Assembly: GCA_964629575.1 (NCBI GenBank)
Contig: CAZVUM010000012.1
Location: forward strand, 19,219 to 83,218
Length of the DNA stretch: 64,000 nucleotides
Direction of reading: 5' to 3'
Origin: JAYPWI01 sp964629575
GTDB taxonomy: Bacteria; Actinomycetota; Acidimicrobiia; Acidimicrobiales; Poriferisodalaceae
Position 1 is the first letter of the stretch, and every line of letters begins with the position of its first letter. The notes under the pieces are model-generated. The model did no database searches. It saw only the letters and a list, made by a program, of their open reading frames with translations, and had not been told where the DNA came from. Shown here piece by piece: positions 52,395-60,434 of this stretch. The position numbers were made by a program, and so were the translations under genes.

Positions 52395-53408
52395 GTGGCG
52401 CTTCCCCAGTCACACCCGTCAACGCCTGGACCCGGCCTTCGGCCGGTCGACTCGGAGCGCTATCGCTCCGCACAGGCCGCCGAGGCAGCATTCGATTTCC
52501 AGCAAGCACACGTGGGGCGCCCCGAAACCGAGAGCTTGCGGTACCGGCTCAGCCGACCCGCGGCCGCGGCGGTCAAATGGGCGGCGCAGTCATACGGTTC
52601 GTTGACCGCCGGTCGGCGCGCGACCCCCGACTTTCTGGTGATCGGCGCGAAGCGGGCCGGCTCGACGACGCTATACCGCGGCCTGGTGGACGCGGGTGGC
52701 ATCGCCCCGATGTTCCCGCGCCGCGAGAACCGCAAGGGCGTCTACTTCTTCGACGTTCATCACAGCCGTGGTCGCCGCTGGTACCTCGGCCACATGGCGA
52801 CCCGTGCCTCACTTGTAGGGAACGGGTCCGTCGCGACCGTGGTCGGCGAGGCGAGCCCGTACTACCTGAGCCATCCACTCGCGGCGCAGCGGGCGGCGGC
52901 ATTGCTCCCAGACGCCAAGATCGTCGCCGTTCTGCGCGACCCCATCGAGCGGGCGCACAGCCACTACCGGGAGCGCTGGAAGCAGGGGGTCGAGTACCTC
53001 GAGAGCTTCGACGAAGCGGTCGAGGCGGAGAACGAGCGGCTCGCTGGCGAGGTCGAACGGATGCTCGCCGACCCCACGTACGTGAGCTGGAACCACCTCA
53101 ACTTCGGCTACCTCGAGCAGAGCAGGTACGGCACCACGCTCGGGCGCTGGTACGAGCATTTCCCGGCCGACCAGATCCTGGTGCTGCGCGCCGAAGACCT
53201 CTACGGCGATCCCGCAACCGTGATCAACCAGGTGCGCTCGTTCATCGGACTCCCCACCGCGGTCGACATCGACGTGGCTCACCACAACAAGCTCGAGCCG
53301 GGCCGCATCAGCCCGCACACGGTCGAGTATCTCCGCACCCAGCTGGCACCCGAGGTGCAGCGCCTCGAAGAGCTCATCGGCCGGCCGATGGGCTGGGCAG
53401 TCAAGTAG
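52395..53408 (+). CDS. PAPS-dependent sulfotransferase
   Basis: 337 residues. The 5'-phosphosulfate loop is GAKRAGSTT at 84-92 and the 3'-phosphate motif is VAVLRDPIERAHSHY near 177-191; FGYLEQSRYGTTLGRWYEHF near 234 is typical of heparan/chondroitin-type bacterial sulfotransferases. It should transfer sulfate to a hydroxyl of the polysaccharide made by this locus. GTG start two bases after the GT2 stop. No PAPS-synthesis genes in the window. Confidence 0.88.
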   Translation: MALPQSHPSTPGPGLRPVDSERYRSAQAAEAAFDFQQAHVGRPETESLRYRLSRPAAAAVKWAAQSYGSLTAGRRATPDFLVIGAKRAGSTTLYRGLVDAGGIAPMFPRRENRKGVYFFDVHHSRGRRWYLGHMATRASLVGNGSVATVVGEASPYYLSHPLAAQRAAALLPDAKIVAVLRDPIERAHSHYRERWKQGVEYLESFDEAVEAENERLAGEVERMLADPTYVSWNHLNFGYLEQSRYGTTLGRWYEHFPADQILVLRAEDLYGDPATVINQVRSFIGLPTAVDIDVAHHNKLEPGRISPHTVEYLRTQLAPEVQRLEELIGRPMGWAVK

Positions 53409-53445
53409 CTCAAGGCCCGCCGACGAGGCGTCGATACCCGGGGGG

Positions 53446-54600
53446 ATGAGTTCCACCCCCACTGAGGTGGCCGCGCCGGTTCTCCCGGCCCGGCCTGCCG
53501 GAAGCGATGTCGAGGCACTGGTCCCGCGGACCGACGTCTCGCCGAGCCACGACCGCAGTACCACTCGACCGGAGCTGACGGTCCTCGTTCTCACCGGAAC
53601 GAGCGAGCATCCCTTCGATCGGCTCATCGGGTGGGTCGACAGTTGGTACACCCGCCAGATCGCCGACGGCCGTGACATTGCCGTGACCATCCAGTCCGGA
53701 ACCTCCACCCTTTCGACCTCCGCCACTTCGATCCCGATGCTGACCGTCGAGGAGCTGCGCGCCCACGCGGTCGACGCCGATGTCATCGTGTGCCACGGCG
53801 GACCCGGAACGATCCACGACGCGTTGTCCGCAGGTGTTCGCCCCATCGTCGCACCACGATCCGGGGCAGCCGGCGAGCACGTCGACGACCACCAGCAGCG
53901 TTTCGCCGACTTCCTCGAACGGACCGCGTCGATCGACTCGGCCCGCGACGGAGAACGCCTTCACCAGCTTCTCGACGAAGCGCTCGCCGACCCCGCCGCC
54001 TACACCGCCGATACCGGCGCTCTGGTCTCGGCATCGGCAGACACAGACGACATCGGCCGGCGAATCGCCCGACTGGTCGACACCGGGCGGCGTCCTGGCC
54101 GTCGCCGCCTGACGCGCCGCTTCCAGCGCCCGGGCGCGTCGAGCGCCGAGCTCGACGTCCTCCTCGTCTGCTCCTCCGGTGGACACCTCCGCCAGCTGTG
54201 GCGCCTGATGCCATGGCTCGAGGACAACCAGCGGTCGTGGGTCACCTTCGACACCGCAGACGCGACCTCGCTGCTTGCCGCGGAAGACACGATCACCGCG
54301 CACTCACCGACCACGCGCAACATCCCCAACCTGCTGCGTAACGCTCGCCTCGCGTGGCGTCTCCTGCGTATGAACCCGCCCGACGTGATCATCTCGTCAG
54401 GAGCAGGCGTCGCCGTGCCGTTCTTCTGGTTCAGCCGCCTGATCGGAATCCCCACGGTCTACGTCGAGGTCTTCGACCGGGTGGACAGCGCGACCCTCAC
54501 CGGACGACTGTGCCGCCCAGCGACCGACCTGTTCCTGGTGCAGTGGGAAGAGCAGACCAACCTCTACCGCAGTTGCATCCCGGTGGGCCACCTGCTGTAG
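53446..54600 (+). CDS. Alg13-Alg14 (PssE-PssD) fusion glycosyltransferase
   Basis: 384 residues with two parts. Residues ~42-200 are the Alg13-like catalytic half of a GT-B enzyme (VLVLTGTSEHPFDRL at 47-61; VIVCHGGPGTIHDALSAG at 113-130, the UDP-sugar site). Residues ~230-384 are the Alg14-like membrane-anchor/acceptor half (VLLVCSSGGHLRQLWRL; PDVIISSGAGVAVPFFW; PTVYVEVFDR). In bacteria these are normally two proteins (PssD/PssE, CpsF/CpsG). Last gene of the locus; probably adds an early sugar onto the lipid-linked primer. Ends 3 bp from a convergent gene. Confidence 0.85.
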   Translation: MSSTPTEVAAPVLPARPAGSDVEALVPRTDVSPSHDRSTTRPELTVLVLTGTSEHPFDRLIGWVDSWYTRQIADGRDIAVTIQSGTSTLSTSATSIPMLTVEELRAHAVDADVIVCHGGPGTIHDALSAGVRPIVAPRSGAAGEHVDDHQQRFADFLERTASIDSARDGERLHQLLDEALADPAAYTADTGALVSASADTDDIGRRIARLVDTGRRPGRRRLTRRFQRPGASSAELDVLLVCSSGGHLRQLWRLMPWLEDNQRSWVTFDTADATSLLAAEDTITAHSPTTRNIPNLLRNARLAWRLLRMNPPDVIISSGAGVAVPFFWFSRLIGIPTVYVEVFDRVDSATLTGRLCRPATDLFLVQWEEQTNLYRSCIPVGHLL

Positions 54601-54603
54601 CGG

Positions 54604-55251
54604 TCACTCCGGTCTGAAGCCCCACACCGCGTAGAGCGGGTCGCCCCAGTGGTTGGGCGGCGTGCGCACCTCGGCCTGCAGGTTCTCCCAGGGGCCGGTG
54701 ATGCGGTGATACTCACCGACGATCGACACGTGGCCGCGGTCGTCGGTGGCCGACCAGCCGCGGATCACCTTGCTCGGAAAACATCGGTTGGAGAAGGTGT
54801 TGACGAGCACCCCGCCGGGCTTCAGGACCCGGTGCACCTCATCGAAGACCTCGAGCGGCCTGGCCAGGTAGTCCACGGACACGCAGCAGACGACTCCGTC
54901 GAAGGTGCCATCGTCGAAGGGCAGGACGGGGTGGCTGTTGAGGTCGTGGCGGATCCGCTCGGTCGCCTGCGGGTTGGCCGCCAGCTCCTGCTCGTTCATT
55001 CCGAGCACGGTCAGGTGCTCCGGCGCCTCGATGAAGTGGCTGATCCAGGAGCTCATCAGGTCGAGCACGACTCGACCGTCGCCTCCGAGCTCGAGCTCCT
55101 CGTACAGCGCTCCGACTGCGGCGATGGCTCCATCGTCGATGTGGGTCACCATGCGCGGCGGCGCATAGAAGGTGTCGTCGTCGGCGTCGATCCGTTCGAA
55201 GAACCCGTCGGGGAACCCGGCGTAGAGCGCGGTGTAGTCGCGCTGGTTCAC
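54604..55251 (-). CDS. Class I SAM-dependent methyltransferase-like protein
   Basis: 215 residues. VVLDLMSSWISHF near 60-73 replaces the usual glycine-rich motif I, and CCVSVDYLARPLEVFDEVHRVLKPGG near 121 is the typical motif IV-VI, here with LKPGGVLVNTFSNRCF. The substrate is unknown. GTG start overlaps the CinA-type gene stop by four bases. Confidence 0.8.
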   Translation of the reverse strand: MNQRDYTALYAGFPDGFFERIDADDDTFYAPPRMVTHIDDGAIAAVGALYEELELGGDGRVVLDLMSSWISHFIEAPEHLTVLGMNEQELAANPQATERIRHDLNSHPVLPFDDGTFDGVVCCVSVDYLARPLEVFDEVHRVLKPGGVLVNTFSNRCFPSKVIRGWSATDDRGHVSIVGEYHRITGPWENLQAEVRTPPNHWGDPLYAVWGFRPE

Positions 55252-55754
55252 GCCTCGCCGATCGTGCGGGCCGCCAGTGCCAACGCGGCGTCCGCGAACC
55301 GCAGCATGTTTGTCGCCCGCTCATCGGACCCCGTCGAGAGCCGGACGGTCTCGGCGACCCCTCCGTCCGCAGCGAGACAGGCGACCCAGCCATGACCGGC
55401 GGGGTCGCCGTACGGGTTTCCCGACGGGCCGGTCGCTCCGGTCTCGCCGATCCCCCAATCGGCGCGATAGCGAGACGCAGCACGACCGGCCTGATAGCGG
55501 GCGAACTCCTCCGTCGCGCCGCGCATGTCCCTCGGCGGCTCTTCCTCGCCGGCGAGCACGTAGCGCCCCGCACCCGTGTAGACGACCATTCCGCCGATGT
55601 AGAAGTCGCTGGCACCAGGCACCGCGACGAGTGCCGCGTTGATCAGCCCACCGGCAGCGCTCTCCGAGACGGCGACACGCTCGCCACGGCCTCGCAGTGC
55701 GGCTGCGACCTGCTCGGCGCGCCGTACGAGATCCTCGAAGGTGGGCGCGCTCAC
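55248..55754 (-). CDS. pncC: CinA-family protein (nicotinamide-nucleotide amidohydrolase type)
   Basis: 168 residues, the CinA C-terminal domain alone: VAVSESAAGGLINAALVAVPGAS near 27-49, FYIGGMVVYTGAGRY, and IGETGATGPSGNPYGDPAGH near 101-120. PncC deamidates nicotinamide mononucleotide in pyridine salvage; some members differ. GTG start overlaps the CoA-transferase stop by four bases, so it is in that operon. Confidence 0.83.
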   Translation of the reverse strand: MSAPTFEDLVRRAEQVAAALRGRGERVAVSESAAGGLINAALVAVPGASDFYIGGMVVYTGAGRYVLAGEEEPPRDMRGATEEFARYQAGRAASRYRADWGIGETGATGPSGNPYGDPAGHGWVACLAADGGVAETVRLSTGSDERATNMLRFADAALALAARTIGEA

Positions 55755-58249
55755 CCCAGCGCTCCGGTGATGGCGATCTCCGCCACCTCATCGGCGTCGA
55801 GACCGAGCACGTCTGTCAGCACGTCGAAGGTGTGCTGTCCCAGCGTGGGGGCCGGGGTTCTCGGCCCGTGGTCGTAGCCCGCGACCTTGTACTGATGCCC
55901 TGCATAGGGCACCCGTCCCATCTCGGGATGGTCGTGCCACCGGTAGAACCCACGATGTTCGTACTGCGGGTCGACCAACAGGTCGCTGCTGCGTTGCGCT
56001 TTGCCGGCCGGAATGCCGATGGCCGTCAGCTTCGCAGCGAGTTCGTGCGCGTCGTGGGCCGCCGTCCAGGCACCGAGCGCTTCGTCGATCTCGTCGTGCC
56101 GGGCCTGCCGCCCGACGAGCCCAGCCAGCTCCTCGGCTGTCCCCCACTCGGGCGAACCCATGAGCTCGACCAACCGCTGCCATGCCGCATCGTCCGGCAC
56201 GCTGATGGCGCACCACTGGTCTTCGCCCTGGGTCGGGTACATCCCCTGTGGCGCGACGGTGAGATCTCGGTTTCCGCTTCGTCCCGCGACGCGACCATTG
56301 AGCTGGAGATCGAGGAACTCCGGAGCGAGGAGCTGCAAGCCGCACTCGAGCTGGGCCACCTCGATGTGGCATCCCTCCCCTGTCTCCTCGCGGCGGGCCA
56401 GCGCCGCGAGGATCGTCGGCGTGATGAAGCGCGGCGCGATCGTGTCGGTGTAGGCGAGATAGGGACCATCGGGCGGCAGATCCGGCCACCCGACCACCTC
56501 GTAGAAGCCGGCCATCGCACCGGCGTGGTAGCCGTAGCCGGCCACTTCCGACAACGGACCGCCGCTGGCGAGCAACGACGTGCTGACGAAGATCGCGTTG
56601 GGGTTGAGCTCTCGCACAGACTCCGCGTCGAAGCCGAGCCGAGCGAACGCGCCGGGAACCCACGACTCGATCACGACGTCCGCCCATTGGATCAACCGCT
56701 TGGCGACTTCGATGCCGCCTGGATTCTTGAGATCGACGTCGATGCCGAGCTTGGAGGTGTTGAAGGTGGCGAAGAAGTGGCTGAGGTTCACGTCGTCCGC
56801 GCCGTCGGGAACCCGGTCGGGGGCGAGGAAGGGCGGGTTGACGCGGAGCGGGTCGAGCCGCTCGCCGCTCTCGACCCGGACCACCGTCGCGCCGTGATCG
56901 GCAAGCGCCTTGGCGGTGATCGGCCCGACACCCACCCAGGTGAAGTCGGCGACCTTGACGCCCTCGAGCGGCAGGGACCGAGGTTCGCCATCGCGCGCCG
57001 CGGCGCGAGGCGGCACGGTCTCCAGCTCGGCGCGGATCTCGGCCCCGTGCTCGTCGACGTGCGGCGGCCGCCGGGTCGAGGGAAGGCGATGACCATCGAA
57101 GGTCGCGTGCCCACCGGGCAGTCGGACGTCCGGCACGTCCGTGGAATCCGTTGAGCCCGTGAGCTCGGCGGCAACCCAGGTCTCCCGGGCGGCGAGGTGG
57201 TCCAGTTCGAGAAGGTCGGTCACCGAGTTGATCGGTGCGATCGTCTCGCCGCAGGCCAGGGCCTTGCGCATCAAGGTGTCCCGGTCATGCAGAGCGCACA
57301 GACCGCCGATCGCGGCATGGACGTCGGCGAAGGTGTACTTGGCCGGCTCGCCCGACAGAACGCGGTGATCGAACGTGAGCCAGTCCTCGTCGCGGTAGCC
57401 CTCGTCGATGACGCCGTCCTCGATCATCCACTCGAGAAGAGAGTTCATCGTGGCGCCGCGCGGGATCGCGATCACCCAGCCGTCGGTCGCCTCGTGGCGA
57501 AGCTGCAGTTCGATTTGGAGTTTGGCGATCGTCCCGGACCGGTTGATGTCCGTCCCCTGGATGGCGTGGGCCTCCATCGCGTTGAGCAGGGTCCACGTCA
57601 TGGCTGCCTGGGCGCTCACGTCAACGTGCTGAGGCGAACCGGTGGTGCGCATCCGGCCGTGGGCCACCAAGCCGGCGACCGCGGATTCGGCGCCGGTGTG
57701 TCGCCAGACCTGGGGAATCGACGCCTTCACGGGAGGGCGGTCTTCGGGCCCCTGAAGGGTCGCCGGTCCGCCCAGCGCCGCGAGCGTGATCTCCGCCGCC
57801 GGGTCGAGCGACCGTGGGCCGTCGAGCCCGAACGGCGTCACCTGAACGTGCACGACCGTCGGCTGAAGTGCGACGAGATCGTCGTGGGAGATGCCGGCGT
57901 CTGCGAGTGTCCCCGGAACACCTGACTCGTAGATCAGATCCGCGGAGGCGACCAGAGCGTCGAAGACGCTGCGGTCCGCTGGTTCGAGCAGGTCGATCAC
58001 GATCGAGCGCTTGTTGCTGTTGTAGGCGCAGAATTGCAGCGAGGCGAGGTCCGACTCGTCGCCCGCGCGGAGCGGGGCCTCGCGTCGAGCCGAGCTTCCG
58101 CCCGCCGGTTCGACCTTGATGACATCGGCGCCGAGCTCCCCCAGAAGCCATGGACCGAGTTCGCCGCGATGGTCCGTGAGGTCGAGCACGCGCATCCCGT
58201 CGAGCGGGGCCACCTGCCCCTGTGGTTCCGCCTCGCTCGTGGTTGCCAC
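55751..58249 (-). CDS. Tandem CaiB/BaiF (class III) CoA-transferase
   Basis: 832 residues made of two CaiB-like halves, ~15-400 and ~420-830, each beginning with a GMRVLDL/GVKVADF strand. The first keeps the Asp of the catalytic loop (PQHVDVSAQAAMTW near 210), which forms the acyl-aspartyl intermediate in this family; in the second it is Glu (CHIEVAQLECGL near 640). Natural class III enzymes are homodimers of interlocked subunits, so the fusion gives a one-chain pseudo-dimer. GTG 58249 with GGAGG nearby. Divergent from the ACAD-fold gene. Confidence 0.86.
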   Translation of the reverse strand: MATTSEAEPQGQVAPLDGMRVLDLTDHRGELGPWLLGELGADVIKVEPAGGSSARREAPLRAGDESDLASLQFCAYNSNKRSIVIDLLEPADRSVFDALVASADLIYESGVPGTLADAGISHDDLVALQPTVVHVQVTPFGLDGPRSLDPAAEITLAALGGPATLQGPEDRPPVKASIPQVWRHTGAESAVAGLVAHGRMRTTGSPQHVDVSAQAAMTWTLLNAMEAHAIQGTDINRSGTIAKLQIELQLRHEATDGWVIAIPRGATMNSLLEWMIEDGVIDEGYRDEDWLTFDHRVLSGEPAKYTFADVHAAIGGLCALHDRDTLMRKALACGETIAPINSVTDLLELDHLAARETWVAAELTGSTDSTDVPDVRLPGGHATFDGHRLPSTRRPPHVDEHGAEIRAELETVPPRAAARDGEPRSLPLEGVKVADFTWVGVGPITAKALADHGATVVRVESGERLDPLRVNPPFLAPDRVPDGADDVNLSHFFATFNTSKLGIDVDLKNPGGIEVAKRLIQWADVVIESWVPGAFARLGFDAESVRELNPNAIFVSTSLLASGGPLSEVAGYGYHAGAMAGFYEVVGWPDLPPDGPYLAYTDTIAPRFITPTILAALARREETGEGCHIEVAQLECGLQLLAPEFLDLQLNGRVAGRSGNRDLTVAPQGMYPTQGEDQWCAISVPDDAAWQRLVELMGSPEWGTAEELAGLVGRQARHDEIDEALGAWTAAHDAHELAAKLTAIGIPAGKAQRSSDLLVDPQYEHRGFYRWHDHPEMGRVPYAGHQYKVAGYDHGPRTPAPTLGQHTFDVLTDVLGLDADEVAEIAITGALG

Positions 58250-58274
58250 TCACCCTCCCGTGGTGTCAGGCCAG

Positions 58275-58280
58275 AAGATA
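58275..58280 (-). promoter_or_regulatory. Possible -10 box of the CoA-transferase operon
   Basis: TATCTT on the minus strand, ~25 bases before GTG 58249. It shares two bases with the divergent -10 of the ACAD-fold gene. Confidence 0.4.
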
Positions 58281-58284
58281 GTTT
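58279..58284 (+). promoter_or_regulatory. Probable -10 box of the ACAD-fold gene
   Basis: TAGTTT, 7 bases before GTG 58292; leaderless-type spacing. Confidence 0.5.
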
Positions 58285-58291
58285 GCGGGCC

Positions 58292-59443
58292 GTGCCCGGC
58301 GAGCTGGATCCCGCGCTTCAGGCCCTCGACGGCGCTGTTCTCGACCTGGTGGGCGAACGCGCTCCCACGGCTGACGAGGCTCGCCGCCCCGATCTCGAGG
58401 TGATGCGGACTCTCGGCGACCGCGGGTTGCTGAAGCTCATCGTGCCGGAGAGTCTCGGCGGCCCCGAGGTCCATCCAACCGTGTTCATGGACTTCACCGA
58501 ACGGGTGGCGTGGGCGAGTGGATCCGCCGGCTGGACGGCCATGACCTGCAACGAAGAGGCCGGCATCGCATCCGCGTTTCTGCAGGCCGAGACCATGGCC
58601 GCGCTCTACGCCGAGAACCCCACGGTGATCATCGCCGGCTCCGGTGTGCCAAACGGACGGGCGCGACGCGTCGAGGGCGGGTGGTCGATCACCGGCAACT
58701 GGGGCTTCGTGAGCGGCTGCACTGCGGCGGACAGGTGGATCCTGACCGCACTCGTCGACGGGTCGGACCCGCTCGAGCTGTGCCACTTCCTGATCGAGGC
58801 GGACGCGCGGCTCGTCGAGGACACCTGGGACACGACGGGGTTGCGAGGAACCGGATCCCACAACGTGGTGCTGGAGGACCGCTTCGTCGAGGACCGGTGC
58901 ACCGGCGTCGCGCCCAGCATGACCCTGCCGAGACCGGACGCGCCCTTCTACCGCCTGCCGAGCGGGCTGCGGTTTCCGTTCCCCAAGGTGGGGGTCACGG
59001 TGGGGCTCGCCCGCCGGGCCATTCACGAATTCGGCGAGCTCGCCGGTGCCAAACAGCCGCTCAACCTGAGCTCGAGCCTTCGTGAGCGGGCCGACGCTCA
59101 CTCGGCGATCGCACGGGCGACGGCGCTGGTGGGTTCGGGCGATGCCTGGGCTCGCGACCGGCTCGAGGCCGTGTGGGCCATAGCGAGCGCAGACGACCCG
59201 ATCCCCGCGGAGCTGCATGCCGAGGCCCGGCTCGCCTGCTCGCACGCGGCGGCGTCGTGCATCGAAGCCGTGGAGCTGCTGGTCGCCGCAGCGGGCACCA
59301 CCGCCAACTTTCGGTCGAGCCCCCTGTCGCTGATCCGCAGCGACGTGCGCGCTGTCGCCGGCCACTTCATGGTCGCCGCATACCAGATGAACACCGCCGG
59401 TCGAGTCCTGCTCGGGCTCGACCCCGGCGACCGAACGTTCTGA
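58292..59443 (+). CDS. Acyl-CoA-dehydrogenase-fold flavoprotein (HsaA/group D type)
   Basis: 383 residues. N-terminal helices (MRTLGDRGLLKLIVPESLGG), WASGSAGWTAMTCN, the beta-domain GGWSITGNWGFVSGC near 133, and the C-terminal Acyl-CoA_dh_2 type helices (ARLACSHAAASCIEAVELLVAAAGTT, FMVAAYQMN). This subgroup includes flavin-dependent monooxygenases such as HsaA and DszC as well as dehydrogenases; no catalytic Glu of true ACADs is obvious. GTG 58292 chosen for the promoter spacing. Confidence 0.82.
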   Translation: MPGELDPALQALDGAVLDLVGERAPTADEARRPDLEVMRTLGDRGLLKLIVPESLGGPEVHPTVFMDFTERVAWASGSAGWTAMTCNEEAGIASAFLQAETMAALYAENPTVIIAGSGVPNGRARRVEGGWSITGNWGFVSGCTAADRWILTALVDGSDPLELCHFLIEADARLVEDTWDTTGLRGTGSHNVVLEDRFVEDRCTGVAPSMTLPRPDAPFYRLPSGLRFPFPKVGVTVGLARRAIHEFGELAGAKQPLNLSSSLRERADAHSAIARATALVGSGDAWARDRLEAVWAIASADDPIPAELHAEARLACSHAAASCIEAVELLVAAAGTTANFRSSPLSLIRSDVRAVAGHFMVAAYQMNTAGRVLLGLDPGDRTF

Positions 59444-59473
59444 TCGTTTCATCCGAGGCGAGGCCACCAGGGT

Positions 59474-60274
59474 TCAATCGACGGTGCAGTCCCCAGGGCT
59501 GAGCCGCACCGCGATGCCCTCGAGATCGGGGCTCACGGCGGCGAAGCGTTCGAACACCAGCGGATCGTGACCCGGGACGATCACGCCGTCTGGACCAGCG
59601 AGGCGGCGCAGCGTGTCGTACCCCTCGATCATCGCAGCCACGTCCACCACGATCGGGAATGGCCGCACCTCGTCCATGTTGGCGTAGTAGTGGGTGGAGT
59701 CCGACGCGAGCACCGTGACCCCCGAGGGCGTCTCGGCCCGCACCACCTGGAGTCCACGGGTGTGGCCGCCGATGAGGTGGAGCGACAGCCCAGGGGCCAG
59801 CTCGACATCGCCGTCGTGGAAGCGGACCTTTTCGGCGAACACCCGCCCCACCATGTCCTGCACGTGACGGACGTTGAAGGCGTGGCGAAACGCCGGGCGG
59901 GTCATGTCACGCCCGGTTGCGAAGGCCATCTCGGCGTCCTGGGCGTGGAACGTGGCGTTGGGGAACTGGTTGACCCCGCCTGCGTGGTCGTAGTGGAAGT
60001 GGGTGAGGATCACATCCTGCACCGCGTCCGCCTCGATGCCGACCAGCGAGGCGCACTCAGCAGCCGTTCGCAGGAGGGTGCGTTTGCGTGCTGCGGCGTC
60101 GTCCGCTTCGAACCCGGTGTCGACCATCCAGGACTGCCCGGTCTCTCGGTCGATCACCGCCCACACGAAGTAGTCCATGGGCATCGGTGCGTCGTCGTGC
60201 GGGTCCCCGCCGATGAAGTGCTCACCCCGCACCGCATCCCGCTCGGCGTACTTCATGGCATAGACGTCGTACAC
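59474..60274 (-). CDS. Metallo-beta-lactamase-fold lactonase-like hydrolase
   Basis: About 266 residues. HFHYDHAGG at 92-100 is the metal motif of N-acyl-homoserine-lactonase-type enzymes; further ligands in GGHTRG, ASDSTHYYANM and PGHDP. In this cluster it may open a lactone intermediate rather than quench signals (inference). GTG 60274 chosen because GGGGAGG lies ~6 bases upstream; ATG 60292 is the alternative. Divergent from tetR across a large inverted repeat. Confidence 0.8.
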   Translation of the reverse strand: MYDVYAMKYAERDAVRGEHFIGGDPHDDAPMPMDYFVWAVIDRETGQSWMVDTGFEADDAAARKRTLLRTAAECASLVGIEADAVQDVILTHFHYDHAGGVNQFPNATFHAQDAEMAFATGRDMTRPAFRHAFNVRHVQDMVGRVFAEKVRFHDGDVELAPGLSLHLIGGHTRGLQVVRAETPSGVTVLASDSTHYYANMDEVRPFPIVVDVAAMIEGYDTLRRLAGPDGVIVPGHDPLVFERFAAVSPDLEGIAVRLSPGDCTVD

Positions 60275-60315
60275 GGCACCCCTCCCCCTCATGTCTCCTG
60301 CCCTGTGTCCCCACT

Positions 60316-60367
60316 CGTTCTGCCAGCTTCCAGGGACACTGGGTTGTCCGCAGAAGCTGGCAGAACG
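60316..60367. repeat. Inverted repeat with perfect 15-bp arms
   Basis: CGTTCTGCCAGCTTC at 60316-60330 is the exact reverse complement of GAAGCTGGCAGAACG at 60353-60367; 22-bp loop. It lies in the intergenic space between the lactonase-like and tetR genes, with no open reading frame. It may be a cruciform, an operator or a relic mobile element end. Confidence 0.9.
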
Positions 60368-60388
60368 GTAGCGGATTCGAGGGTGTCG

Positions 60389-60418
60389 AACAGTTGTTAG
60401 AGCGACCTAACAGTTGTT
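60389..60418. promoter_or_regulatory. Probable TetR operator
   Basis: AACAGTTGTT at 60389-60398 and 60409-60418, each an AACA-GT-TGTT palindrome, 20 bp apart. The inner halves form a perfect TGTTAG-N6-CTAACA inverted repeat (60395-60412). It ends 3 bases before the tetR -10 box. Confidence 0.6.
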
Positions 60419-60421
60419 TGA

Positions 60422-60427
60422 TAGGGT
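60422..60427 (+). promoter_or_regulatory. Probable -10 box of tetR-carboxylase operon
   Basis: TAGGGT, 7 bases before GTG 60435; leaderless-type spacing. Confidence 0.55.
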
Positions 60428-60434
60428 GATCGCC

